From NCBI RefSeq assembly GCF_000214215.1, contig NC_015559.1, forward strand, positions 558,001 to 622,000: a DNA stretch of 64,000 bases. The letters run 5' to 3'. Positions 19,122 through 27,938 of the stretch are shown piece by piece. The notes below the pieces were generated by a model. It did no database searches. It was not told the DNA's origin and saw only the letters and a program-made list of their open reading frames with translations. The translations under genes and the position numbers were made by a program. This DNA comes from Marinomonas posidonica IVIA-Po-181. Lineage in GTDB: Bacteria > Pseudomonadota > Gammaproteobacteria > Pseudomonadales > Marinomonadaceae. Each line of letters begins with the position of its first letter. The stretch's first letter is position 1.

Positions 19122-20612
19122 ATGGAATTGATCGGACACCTTATTGGTGGAAAAGCCTCCTCTACGGCTGAGCGAAAGCAAGATGTGTTTAACCCAGCAA
19201 CAGGAGAAGTCGCAAAACAAGTGGCGATTGCACCTCGTGGAACCGTAGAAGAAGCTATCGCGGTAGCGCAAGCCGCATATCCAGAGTGGCGAAATACGCC
19301 GGCTCTGAAGCGAGCTCGCATTATGTTTAATTACAAAGCCTTGCTGGAAAAACACGCCGATCGAATTTGCGAATTGATTGGCGCAGAGCATGGCAAGATT
19401 TGTCATGATGCTGCTGGTGAATTGCAACGTGGGATTGAAAATGTGGAATACGCTTGTGGTGCCCCAGAATTACTAAAAGGGGAGTTTAGCAAGAATGTTG
19501 GTCCAAACATCGATTCTTGGAGTGAATTTCAACCGCTGGGCGTCGTCGCGGGGATTACCCCTTTTAACTTTCCTGCCATGGTGCCTTTGTGGATGTTCCC
19601 GATGGCAATTGTGTGCGGAAACACTTTTGTTTTGAAGCCTTCTGAGCGTGATCCAAGTACGGCCTTGTTTATCGCTGAGTTATTGCATGAAGCGGGATTA
19701 CCTGTGGGCGTCTTTAATGTCGTGAACGGTGATAAGGTGGCTGTTGATACTTTGTTGGAGGATCAACGTGTCAAAGCGGTGAGCTTCGTCGGCTCCACGC
19801 CGATTGCAGAATACATTTACAGTAAAGCCAGTGCCAATGGTAAGCGTTGTCAGGCATTGGGCGGTGCGAAAAACCACGCCATTGTCATGCCAGATGCGGA
19901 TATGGATAACGTTGTCAGTCAGTTGTTGGGAGCGGCATTTGGTTCATCTGGTGAGCGTTGCATGGCCTTGTCGGTGGCCGTAGCGGTTGGTCAAGCGGCG
20001 GGCGATCAGTTAGTGGCGAAAATGAAAGAGGCCATGACTCCCTTAAAAGTGGGCGAATGCTCTGATAAAAGTAACGATTTTGGTCCAGTGATTACTCAGG
20101 AACACAAAGATAAAGTGGTTGGTTTTATTAACAGTGCTGAACAGCAAGGTGCGACTGTGGTTGTTGATGGTCGTAACCCGCAAGTAGCTGGTTATGAGAA
20201 TGGCTTCTTCGTTGGTGCGACTTTAATTGATGGCGTGACTAAAGAAATGGATTCTTATCAGCAAGAAATTTTTGGGCCCGTCTTGCAGGTCGTTCGAGTC
20301 GATAGCATGGAAAACGCCATGACCTTGATTAATGATCATGAATACGGCAATGGTACTTGTATCTTTACCCGTGATGGAGAAGCCGCACGTTATTTCTCCG
20401 ACCATATTGAAGTTGGCATGGTGGGAATTAATGTGCCTTTACCTGTGCCAGTGGCGTACCACAGTTTTGGTGGTTGGAAACGCTCTTTATTTGGTGATCT
20501 GCATGCATATGGTCCAGATGCCGTGCGCTTTTATACTAAGCGTAAAACCATTACACAGCGTTGGCCTTCTGCAGGTGTTCGTGAAGGGAAGAGCTTTTCG
20601 TTCCCTTCTTAG
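19122..20612 (+). CDS. mmsA: CoA-acylating methylmalonate-semialdehyde dehydrogenase
   Basis: MmsA oxidises methylmalonate or malonate semialdehyde to propionyl- or acetyl-CoA in valine, inositol or beta-alanine catabolism. The 496 residues show FNPATGEV, GVVAGITPFNFPAMVPLWMFP, FVGSTPIAEYIY, LGGAKNHAIVMPDAD (with Lys-Asn where other ALDHs have a Glu base, typical for MmsA), and the catalytic cysteine in GSSGERCMALS. It is preceded by a divergent LysR gene and followed at once by a terminator, so it is monocistronic. No mmsB or other valine genes are adjacent, so the pathway it serves here is open. Confidence 0.95.
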   Translation: MELIGHLIGGKASSTAERKQDVFNPATGEVAKQVAIAPRGTVEEAIAVAQAAYPEWRNTPALKRARIMFNYKALLEKHADRICELIGAEHGKICHDAAGELQRGIENVEYACGAPELLKGEFSKNVGPNIDSWSEFQPLGVVAGITPFNFPAMVPLWMFPMAIVCGNTFVLKPSERDPSTALFIAELLHEAGLPVGVFNVVNGDKVAVDTLLEDQRVKAVSFVGSTPIAEYIYSKASANGKRCQALGGAKNHAIVMPDADMDNVVSQLLGAAFGSSGERCMALSVAVAVGQAAGDQLVAKMKEAMTPLKVGECSDKSNDFGPVITQEHKDKVVGFINSAEQQGATVVVDGRNPQVAGYENGFFVGATLIDGVTKEMDSYQQEIFGPVLQVVRVDSMENAMTLINDHEYGNGTCIFTRDGEAARYFSDHIEVGMVGINVPLPVPVAYHSFGGWKRSLFGDLHAYGPDAVRFYTKRKTITQRWPSAGVREGKSFSFPS

Positions 20613-20655
20613 TCCCAGGACATTTCTAACTGATTCGATAGAAATGTGTTTGTTT

Positions 20656-20687
20656 GACCGCTTCCATAAGTAAGCGGTCTTTTTTTT
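20656..20687 (+). terminator. Intrinsic terminator of mmsA
   Basis: GACCGCTT (20656-20663) and AAGCGGTC (20672-20679) form a perfect 8-bp stem with an 8-base loop, directly followed by eight T. Confidence 0.9.
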
Positions 20688-20797
20688 ATGAAAAATCTTC
20701 GATTTTCAGCAATATGGTGGTCATTCACTAGGAAGTGGTGTTTTTTTGAACTAGTATGATATTAGCTAGTTTAGATGTTGAGTTCATTGAGTACGCT

Positions 20798-21403
20798 ATG
20801 AAAATCGAAAAGCCTTTATCGAATGTGCTGAAGTGGCTATCCCTTGTTGTTGTTCTTTCTTTATCCGCTTGCGCCGCCATAGACGATCAAAGTGAATTGG
20901 ATGCGGACTCGTTATCCTTTGAAGTGGAAGACAATACGGCTTATTTATCTGGCGTGTTAGACAGCAGCTTGGTGTCGGAATTAACGGCATTGCTAACCGA
21001 AAATCCAAATGTAACGGATTTAGTGCTGGTTGATGTGCCAGGTTCAACAGATCAACAAGCGACGATGGACGGAGCACGTCTCATTCGACGTTTAGGATTA
21101 AACACTCATATTGCGCCAACAGGGTATGTGTTGTCAGGCGGAGTTGATTTATTCTTAGGTGGTGTTGAGAGAACCATAGGCGCTGGTGCTGGTGTTGGTA
21201 TTCATGCATGGTCTGATGGTACTCGTATTAATGCTTCTAGTGCCAATGTGGCTGACCCGATCCACGCGACTTACGTAAACTTTTATTTGGAAATGGGCGT
21301 ACCTGATCGGTTTTATTGGTTTTCTCTAACCGCCGCACCGGCAGATAGAGTGTATTTTCTGTCCCCAGAAGAAGTGTATGACCTTCAGTTAGCAACGCAA
21401 TAA
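20798..21403 (+). CDS. ClpP/crotonase-like exported lipoprotein (COG3904-like), function unknown
   Basis: Starting at ATG 20798 gives 201 residues with a lipoprotein signal (WLSLVVVLSLSACAA, lipobox LSAC). The mature part has the fold pattern of predicted periplasmic ClpP-class proteins: an N-terminal strand with LSGVLDSSLVSELTALL, a central MDGARLIRRLGLNTHIAPTGYVLSGGVDLFLGGVERTIGAGAGVGIHAW, and a C-terminal helix region. The serine in GYVLSGG and the histidine in GVGIHAW fall where ClpP has its catalytic Ser and His, so it may be an active envelope serine protease; this is inference. An upstream ATG at 20756 would bury the signal peptide. The DUF1289 gene starts 24 bases downstream. Confidence 0.6.
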   Translation: MKIEKPLSNVLKWLSLVVVLSLSACAAIDDQSELDADSLSFEVEDNTAYLSGVLDSSLVSELTALLTENPNVTDLVLVDVPGSTDQQATMDGARLIRRLGLNTHIAPTGYVLSGGVDLFLGGVERTIGAGAGVGIHAWSDGTRINASSANVADPIHATYVNFYLEMGVPDRFYWFSLTAAPADRVYFLSPEEVYDLQLATQ

Positions 21404-21427
21404 ATCATAATGTTGAGTGGGGGCGAT

Positions 21428-21709
21428 ATGGAACAAATCGAGTTATTTGTCATCGAAAGCCCTTGCAAGGGTATTTGCGAAAACAGTGCTAAAGGTTTTT
21501 GTAAAGGCTGTTTGCGGAGTCGAGATGAACGCTTTCATTGGTTCTCTCTTTCTAATGAGGCAAGATTTCATATCCTGGAGCTTTGCAAACAACGCCGAGT
21601 ACGCTTGTTAAAAGCCCGTCAAGAAAGGCTAGATGCCCAATCCGACAGAGCCCTTCCTTATGGTATGGAGGATGAGCCTGTCGAGGATTTGTTGTCTGGG
21701 TTGAACTGA
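21428..21709 (+). CDS. DUF1289 domain protein
   Basis: A 93-residue protein with the cysteine motif SPCKGICENSAKGFCKGCLRSRDERFHW (four cysteines, probably binding a metal), the hallmark of DUF1289. The family has been linked to Fe-S or zinc chemistry by its cysteines only, and its function is not established. ATG 21428 follows a GGGGGC purine run; ATG 21410 is also in frame. It probably shares a transcript with the preceding lipoprotein gene. Confidence 0.85.
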   Translation: MEQIELFVIESPCKGICENSAKGFCKGCLRSRDERFHWFSLSNEARFHILELCKQRRVRLLKARQERLDAQSDRALPYGMEDEPVEDLLSGLN

Positions 21710-21794
21710 TTGTGTCTCAGCTGCTGGATTGCTCGCCTAAATAAAATGAAGCGTTTCATTCAGGCAATGACAGCACTAAACGATTTTCTTCTGA

Positions 21795-23180
21795 TTAACC
21801 AAAAATGGCTTCCAAGGCTTGAGAGAGACGTTCCACTCCAATGACTTCCATTCCCTCAATGGGTTTCTTAGGGCAATTCGCTTTTGGTACCACGGCTTTG
21901 GTAAAACCGTGTTTCGCCGCTTCACTGATGCGTTCTTGGCCGGATGGGACTGGGCGAATCTCTCCCGAAAGTCCCACTTCCCCTAGTACAACGAGATCAT
22001 GAGGCAGTATTTGATCTCGGAAACTGGAAACAACCGCGGCAATGGCGGCCAAATCGGCGCTGGTTTCTAATACTTTCACACCGCCTACGACATTTAGGTA
22101 CACATCTTGATCAGAGGTTAGTAGGCCACCATGTTTGTGTAGAACGGCCAATAGCATGGCCAAGCGATTATGATCAAAGCCCACGGTAACGCGACGAGGG
22201 TTGCCAAGGGCAGAATCATCGACTAATGCTTGCAGTTCCACTAGTAAAGGACGCGTACCTTCCCACACCACCATCACTAAACTGCCAGCGGCAGGTTGAT
22301 TGCTGCGGTTTAAAAAGATGGAACTGGGATTTTTGACTTCTTTTAAGCCGTTTTCCATCATCGCAAACACGCCTAACTCATTAATCGCGCCGAAACGGTT
22401 TTTCATGCCGCGTAAAGTACGAAAACGTGAATCTTCTGAGCCTTCGAGTAGCACGGAGCAATCGACCATATGCTCTAAGACTTTAGGGCCTGCTAGGGTA
22501 CCATCTTTGGTAACGTGCCCAACTAATAAGACGGCAGTTTGAGTTTGTTTGGCAAAGCGAGTTAACACAGCGGCACTTTCGCGAACCTGTGACACACTGC
22601 CAGGAGCGGATTCAATACCATCAAGGTGCATGACTTGGATCGAGTCAATGACAATGACTTTAGGGTTAACCTGTTGTGCCACTGTCATAATGGCTTCAAC
22701 ATTGGTCTCCGACAGCATTTTAAGGTTTTGCGTTGGTAAACCAAGACGATTCGCTCGCATGGCGACTTGTTGCAAGGATTCTTCACCTGTGACATACAGA
22801 GCCGTTTGTTGTTGCGCAAGCCAGCACATAGTTTGTAGTAATAAGGTACTTTTCCCTGCGCCGGGATGACCGCCAATCAAGACCACACCACCAGGGACTA
22901 AGCCACCCCCTAAAACACGATCGAATTCACTGGCACCGGAACTAAAGCGTGGCACATCACCGAGATCAACATCGGATAAATTTTGAATGCCGGTAGTGGC
23001 TCCAGCATAACCCAATGTTCGTGCGTCTTGACTCGCGGCCACACGAGCGGAGGTTTTGCCGGAGGTTAAACGGATTTCAGAGAGTGAATTCCACGCGCCA
23101 CACGCTTGGCATTGACCTTGCCATTTCGCATAATCTGCGCCGCATTCATTGCACACAAAGGCGGTTTTTGCTTTAGCCAT
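21795..23180 (-). CDS. radA: DNA repair protein RadA
   Basis: RadA is a RecA-like branch-migration ATPase in recombinational repair. The 461 residues start MAKAKTAFVCNECGADYAKWQGQCQACGAW, a C4 zinc finger at about 10-28, then Walker A GGHPGAGKSTLLL, Walker B VIVIDSIQVMH and the RadA-specific KNRFG motif. A Lon-protease-like C-terminal domain carries GGVKVLETSADLAAIAAVVSSF and GEVGLSGEIRPV. I chose ATG 23180 because the zinc finger then has the usual short lead; an in-frame ATG at 23243 adds 21 unconserved residues. Confidence 0.96.
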   Translation of the reverse strand: MAKAKTAFVCNECGADYAKWQGQCQACGAWNSLSEIRLTSGKTSARVAASQDARTLGYAGATTGIQNLSDVDLGDVPRFSSGASEFDRVLGGGLVPGGVVLIGGHPGAGKSTLLLQTMCWLAQQQTALYVTGEESLQQVAMRANRLGLPTQNLKMLSETNVEAIMTVAQQVNPKVIVIDSIQVMHLDGIESAPGSVSQVRESAAVLTRFAKQTQTAVLLVGHVTKDGTLAGPKVLEHMVDCSVLLEGSEDSRFRTLRGMKNRFGAINELGVFAMMENGLKEVKNPSSIFLNRSNQPAAGSLVMVVWEGTRPLLVELQALVDDSALGNPRRVTVGFDHNRLAMLLAVLHKHGGLLTSDQDVYLNVVGGVKVLETSADLAAIAAVVSSFRDQILPHDLVVLGEVGLSGEIRPVPSGQERISEAAKHGFTKAVVPKANCPKKPIEGMEVIGVERLSQALEAIFG

Positions 23181-23261
23181 TAGATTCTCTTTGTCATAAG
23201 TCAGCTGGGCGTATTTGCCCAGCTTATTGGAAATAACGTCCATGTTATCACAGCTGAAACC

Positions 23262-24791
23262 TTACTTAGTATGCTTCCAATTAAGTGAATAAAGGTCGGT
23301 TCGGCGGTCTTTTAAATTGTTCACAGAACCTTCGCTGCGTGTCAGTTTGAGTTTATCTAAGTCCAAATCTGAGAACATGATCATCTCTGTATTTGGGGTT
23401 GTTTCGGCCATCACAGCATCATGTGGATAAGAGAAGTCAGACGGTGAAAACACTGAACTTTGGGCGTATTGGATGTCTAGGTTTTCAACTTGAGGAAGGT
23501 TGCCACAGCTACCACAAATGACCACATAACATTCGTTTTCAATAGCGCGTGCTTGTGCGCAGCGGCGAACACGAAGATAGCCATTTTTAGTGTCGGTCCA
23601 GAAGGGGACGAACAGAATGTCCATGTCTTGAGACGCCAGTAAACGACCTAATTCAGGGAATTCCACATCGTAACAAATTAAAATACCCACTCGGCCTGCG
23701 TCGGTATCAAATACTTTGAGATCATGGCCGCCTTCAATGATCCAGTCGCGACGTTCATGAGGCGTGATGTGAATTTTCTTTTGCTCTTCGACGGTGCCAT
23801 CACGACGACATAGATAGCTGACATTGTAGAGAGTGTCATCTTCCATTAAAGGCATAGAGCCTGTAATAACGTTGATGTTATAGCTCACTGCCAGCTGTGA
23901 CATTTCATTTTTAAAGCGGTCTGTGTAGCTGGCGAGAAAGCGGATTGCTTCCGTTTGGTTACTTTGATCCGGGCTTAAACCAATTAAAGGGGCGTTGAAA
24001 AATTCCGGAAACAGAACAAAGTCACTTTTGTAATCGGATACCGCATCGACAAAATACTCTACTTGTGTGAGCAGTTCGTCGACACTTTCTACTTCGCGCA
24101 TTTGCCATTGAATCGCACCGATTCGAACCTGTGTCTTTCTGGATTTAATGACGGTGGTTTCCGGTGAAAAAAAGATATTTTTCCATTCTAAAAGGGTGGC
24201 GTAACCTTGGGATTTTTCGTCTTCCGGCATATAGCGTTTTAATAAACGAGTGACCTGAAAATCGTTTGATAGCTGGAAGGTGAGAATTGGATCATAAATC
24301 TTACGCTCTCGCACGGCTTCCAGGTATTCGGCTGGTGTCATCTCGTGAGCGTGTTCGTGGTAATTTGGAATGCGACCACCGGCCAGAATGGCACGTAAGT
24401 TGTGCTGACGGCACAGCTCCTTTCGTGCTTCGTATAAACGACGACCGAGACGATAACCTCGGTATTCCGGTGCGATTAAAACATCTAGGCCGTACATGGC
24501 ATCACCAAGGCGATCATTGAGGATGTTTTCTTTTTGGTCCACAAGATCATCGTAAGTATGCGGGTTACTGAAACGGTGGTAATTAACTTGGACTGACAGG
24601 GCAATGCCGACGATTTCACCGTGATCTTCCAGACAGATCTGACCTTCTGGAAAGTCTTTAATCAGTTTGTGAATAGTATGCTCAGGCCAAGCTCCACCAA
24701 TGTCGTGGTACACCTTATCCATGAGGGTTTTTACTTGGGTGTAATCTTGGTTGGTGATGTTGCGAATTTTTAAGTGTAAATCTTCACGCAT
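23262..24791 (-). CDS. GNAT acetyltransferase fused to carbon-nitrogen hydrolase
   Basis: A 509-residue two-domain protein. Residues 1-200 are a GNAT domain (IRNITNQDYTQVKTLMDKVY, LDVLIAPEYRGYRLGRRLYEARKELC with the CoA-binding RGYRLG loop). Residues 225-505 are a nitrilase-superfamily domain with the catalytic Glu in VLFPEFFNAPL, Lys in EEQKKIHITPHERRDW, and Cys in VGILICYDVEFPELGR. The fusion is a recognised family whose substrate is unknown; an amide hydrolase linked to acyl transfer is the reasonable reading. It lies 81 bases upstream of radA on the same strand. A MITE-like repeat occupies its upstream region. Confidence 0.9.
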   Translation of the reverse strand: MREDLHLKIRNITNQDYTQVKTLMDKVYHDIGGAWPEHTIHKLIKDFPEGQICLEDHGEIVGIALSVQVNYHRFSNPHTYDDLVDQKENILNDRLGDAMYGLDVLIAPEYRGYRLGRRLYEARKELCRQHNLRAILAGGRIPNYHEHAHEMTPAEYLEAVRERKIYDPILTFQLSNDFQVTRLLKRYMPEDEKSQGYATLLEWKNIFFSPETTVIKSRKTQVRIGAIQWQMREVESVDELLTQVEYFVDAVSDYKSDFVLFPEFFNAPLIGLSPDQSNQTEAIRFLASYTDRFKNEMSQLAVSYNINVITGSMPLMEDDTLYNVSYLCRRDGTVEEQKKIHITPHERRDWIIEGGHDLKVFDTDAGRVGILICYDVEFPELGRLLASQDMDILFVPFWTDTKNGYLRVRRCAQARAIENECYVVICGSCGNLPQVENLDIQYAQSSVFSPSDFSYPHDAVMAETTPNTEMIMFSDLDLDKLKLTRSEGSVNNLKDRRTDLYSLNWKHTK

Positions 24792-24815
24792 GTTGAGTGA
24801 GCCCCTTTGAGCTTT

Positions 24816-25070
24816 GGGGAGATGCGAACAAGTCCTCTGGCTTCAGCCTGTGGAAAGCTCTCTTCTATTCGAGGCAAGTTTCGTAGTCCAATATTGGCAA
24901 GAAGCTTAACAAAGAATAAAGAGAGTTTAATCCACGCCCTTTGGGTCTTTCAGAGAAAAGGTCTTTATTCTTAAGAGTGGTTGAAAGGTATTAACATTCT
25001 TGCCACTCATGCCTTGATAGAGTGCTTCTCTGATAAGACTGAAGTTCGGAAGACTTGATTACACCTTCCC
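24816..25070. repeat. MITE-like intergenic element, copy A
   Basis: A 255-base element without coding capacity. Its left end (GGGGAGATGCGAACAAGTCC...GGCTTCAG) is an imperfect inverted copy of its right end (...CTGAAGTTCGGAAGACTTG...CACCTTCCC), giving inverted repeats of about 32 bases. The interior (TATTCGAGGCAAGTTT, TCCAATATTGGCAAGAAGC, CGCCCTTTGGGTCTTTCAGAG) recurs in reverse orientation at 59906-60172. A dinucleotide TT flanks both ends and may be a target duplication. Confidence 0.8.
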
Positions 25071-25165
25071 TTATGTTCTCGATAAAATCTGATAATAACG
25101 TGTATTAAGTGATAAGGCGTTAAAATTTCTTTTCAATCCCTTGCTTATATCTTTTCCTAAAACAG

Positions 25166-25190
25166 AAAACCCCCGCCGAAGCGAGGGTTT
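25166..25190 (-). terminator. Terminator downstream of amtB
   Basis: On the minus strand AACCCTCGC, loop TTCG, GCGGGGGTT form a GC-rich stem with one mismatch, followed by a T-rich tract. It lies 41 bases after the amtB stop. Confidence 0.85.
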
Positions 25191-25230
25191 GGATCTTACT
25201 CAGTTAAGTAAGAGATACTTGAAAGGTCTG

Positions 25231-26493
25231 TTATTTTTTGAATTCTGGGTATGCTTCCATACCACATTCAGATAAATCAACACCTTCGTATTCTTCTTCT
25301 TCGCTGACACGGACACCCATGATGGCTTTGATGATTAACCAAGCTACCAAGCTAGTGACGAATACCCAGACAAAGATAGTTAATGCACCTGCGATTTGAC
25401 CGCTGAAGCTTGCACCGTCGTTTGTTAGTGGCACAGCAAGTAGGCCCCAAACACCAACCACACCGTGTACAGAGATGGCACCAACTGGATCATCAATTTT
25501 CAGCTTATCAAGCGTTAGGATAGACATTACAACGATCAGACCACCAACAACACCGATTAACGTAGCACCTAGAGCAGAAGGAGTAGAAGGTTCTGCCGTG
25601 ATCGCAACCAGACCGGCTAGTGCACCGTTAAGTAGCATTGTAAGATCGGCTTTACCGAATAGGATACGAGCTAGAAGAAGGGCACCGATCGCGCCACCAG
25701 CTGCTGCTGCGTTCGTGTTTAGGAAGACCATAGCAACAGAGTTAGCGTTGGCAATGTCGCCCAGTTTCAATACAGAACCACCGTTGAAACCGAACCAACC
25801 CATCCAAAGGATGAATGTACCTAGTGTCGCTAGAGGTAGGTTAGCACCAGGAATGGCACGTACTTCACCGTTAGGACCGTATTTGCCTTTACGAGCACCT
25901 AGTACAAGGACACCAGCAAGGGCTGCTGCTGCACCCGCCATGTGAACGATACCAGAACCAGCAAAGTCAGAGAAACCTAAGTCACCTAGGTTGAACATAC
26001 CGAATACATCGTTGCCGCCCCAAGTCCAAGAACCTTCCATTGGGTAGATGAACGCTGTCATTACCACCGCGAAGATTAGGAAAGACCATAGTTTCATACG
26101 CTCAGCAACTGCACCCGAAACGATAGACATAGCCGTTGCTACGAATACCACTTGGAAGAAGAAGTCAGAAGCGCCAGAGTAGATAGAACCGCCTTCAAAA
26201 CCGCCATCACGGCCAGCAAAGTCAGTTAGAGTAGAAGCAACGTCTACATCTTGAATACCCGTTAGGAACCAAGTACCGCCGTACATGATTGAGTAACCAC
26301 AAACTAGGTACATGATACAAGAGATCGCAAATAGCGCGACGTTCTTTGTTAGGATTTCAGTGGTGTTTTTAGCTCGTACTAAACCCGCTTCCAACATGGC
26401 AAATCCAGCTGCCATCCACATAACCAGTGCACCACACACCAAGAAGTAGAAGGTGTCCATGGCATATTGTAAGTGAAAAATTTGATCTTGCAT
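25231..26493 (-). CDS. amtB: Ammonium transporter Amt
   Basis: A 420-residue Amt/Mep/Rh channel of the inner membrane with eleven expected helices. Signatures include MWMAAGFAMLEAGLVRAKNTTEI near the N terminus, the central DFAGSGIVHMAGAAAALAGVLVLGARKGKYG with the first pore histidine, and SVHGVVGVWGLLAVPL with the second. The protein starts close to its first helix with no separate signal peptide. It is the second gene of glnK-amtB, 37 bases after glnK, the standard nitrogen-limitation operon in which GlnK binds and closes the channel when ammonium returns. Confidence 0.96.
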   Translation of the reverse strand: MQDQIFHLQYAMDTFYFLVCGALVMWMAAGFAMLEAGLVRAKNTTEILTKNVALFAISCIMYLVCGYSIMYGGTWFLTGIQDVDVASTLTDFAGRDGGFEGGSIYSGASDFFFQVVFVATAMSIVSGAVAERMKLWSFLIFAVVMTAFIYPMEGSWTWGGNDVFGMFNLGDLGFSDFAGSGIVHMAGAAAALAGVLVLGARKGKYGPNGEVRAIPGANLPLATLGTFILWMGWFGFNGGSVLKLGDIANANSVAMVFLNTNAAAAGGAIGALLLARILFGKADLTMLLNGALAGLVAITAEPSTPSALGATLIGVVGGLIVVMSILTLDKLKIDDPVGAISVHGVVGVWGLLAVPLTNDGASFSGQIAGALTIFVWVFVTSLVAWLIIKAIMGVRVSEEEEYEGVDLSECGMEAYPEFKK

Positions 26494-26530
26494 GTTTCGC
26501 CCCCCTAAAGGCTAAAATATTCGAACCGTA

Positions 26531-26890
<360 letters not shown>

Positions 26891-26926
26891 TCAGTTTTAT
26901 TGTCGTATCGCAGGTAGATGTCTATA

Positions 26927-26942
26927 TTCAATATGCGTGCCA
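26927..26942 (-). promoter_or_regulatory. Sigma54-type promoter of glnK-amtB
   Basis: On the minus strand the sequence reads TGGCACGCATATTGAA, matching the -24/-12 consensus TGGCACG-N4-TTGCW except for A in place of the C of the -12 GC. It lies about 58 bases upstream of the glnK start. Confidence 0.65.
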
Positions 26943-27024
26943 TCTCTTCAACAGTCCAAGCGGCAAGGGCTTTGTAAGGATTTTGTCGGCTTATTGAAAT
27001 TAAAAAGGGCATGAAATGAATTGA

Positions 27025-27077
27025 TTTAGTGCAGCATATTGGGGTGCACTAAACGTGTACTGCCTCAAATTGGTGCG
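27025..27077 (-). promoter_or_regulatory. Candidate NtrC-binding sites upstream of glnK
   Basis: TTTAGTGCA (27025-27033) and TGCACTAAA (27045-27053) are perfect inverted arms with an 11-base spacer. A second site, TGCCTCAAATTGGTGCG (27061-27077), fits the 17-base TGCACC-N5-GGTGCA pattern with a good right half. Both lie 80-150 bases upstream of the sigma54-like promoter, the normal enhancer distance. The remainder of the gap up to ubiK shows only AT-rich sequence. Confidence 0.5.
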
Positions 27078-27346
27078 AAAAATCATCCATAAAATGACAT
27101 TATCACTTTTTGTCACTCTATCTACTTGCTCCCAATAAAGAAATAGAGGTTAGCGGGATCAACTAGCTGGGGGTGTATAATTCCTTTGAATGATAACTAA
27201 ATGGTCAAAATCAATTTGTCATCGCACAAAAAGAAGGCGTGAATGAATTCATCACTGAGCTTGTTTGTACCTTTACTCGACCACTATACTAAGCAAATTA
27301 TCGGTATTTAATTAACCAAGCCCTATTGGGGAGCAATGAGAGTAAA

Positions 27347-27586
27347 ATGATTGATCAATTTATTAAACAATTAGGCACTGGTTTGGAGCAGGCAGTGGAA
27401 ACCTTAGGTAAGTTGCCGAAAGAAGAAATTCAAGCCCAATTGCATCAAGTGGCGCAAACCACCTTAAGTAAAATGGACTTAGTGACCCGTGAAGAGTTTG
27501 AAGTACAGGCAGCGATGTTGGCCAAATACCGAGAGAAACTAACGGCTTTGGAAACGCGTTTGGCGGAATTGGAAAAAGATCAATAA
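27347..27586 (+). CDS. ubiK: Ubiquinone biosynthesis accessory factor UbiK
   Basis: A 79-residue BMFP-family coiled-coil protein that helps assemble the soluble ubiquinone biosynthesis complex with UbiJ. The family pattern is clear: MIDQFIKQLGTGLEQAVETLGKL at the start, LSKMDLVTREEFEVQAAMLAKYREKL in the middle, and a C-terminal coiled coil LTALETRLAELEKDQ. I chose ATG 27347 because the family begins MID; a TTG at 27326 is in frame but adds unconserved residues. Confidence 0.9.
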   Translation: MIDQFIKQLGTGLEQAVETLGKLPKEEIQAQLHQVAQTTLSKMDLVTREEFEVQAAMLAKYREKLTALETRLAELEKDQ

Positions 27587-27588
27587 GC

Positions 27589-27810
27589 TTACTTCCAGCC
27601 TTGTTGCCACCGTTCCGTTGAGCAAAGGGATTGCCAAGGTAATCTATATTGTTGGTGATTGATAACGGCCTCCAATACACATTCGATTACCTTGTCGTCT
27701 TCATCATGGATGAGTTTTGTCACAATAAAGTGCTTTTCTCTTTGTTGTGGTGAATTGGATGTCCATTTAGACAGTAATAATTTATTCGGGTTAATTTGAT
27801 GCTTTGGCAT
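27589..27810 (-). CDS. Small Trp-rich protein (TIGR02450 family)
   Basis: A 73-residue protein with the family pattern INPNKLLLSKWTSNSPQQREKHFIVTKLIHDED and a C-terminal LPWQSLCSTERWQQGWK, matching the TIGR02450 Trp-rich proteins of gammaproteobacteria. The function is unknown. It is convergent with ubiK, two bases apart, and divergent from the comM gene. GTGAAACATGCC around the start shows a weak ribosome site. Confidence 0.8.
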   Translation of the reverse strand: MPKHQINPNKLLLSKWTSNSPQQREKHFIVTKLIHDEDDKVIECVLEAVINHQQYRLPWQSLCSTERWQQGWK

Positions 27811-27938
27811 GTTTCACCTTGTTAATCCGTTATTGTTAACTTGTTGTTCTAAAAGTAAGAACCACCTATTAGATATACGTGAAAAACGCTGAGTTAGATG
27901 ACTTAGCGAGAACATTATCAAACGATCAAGGAGTGATC

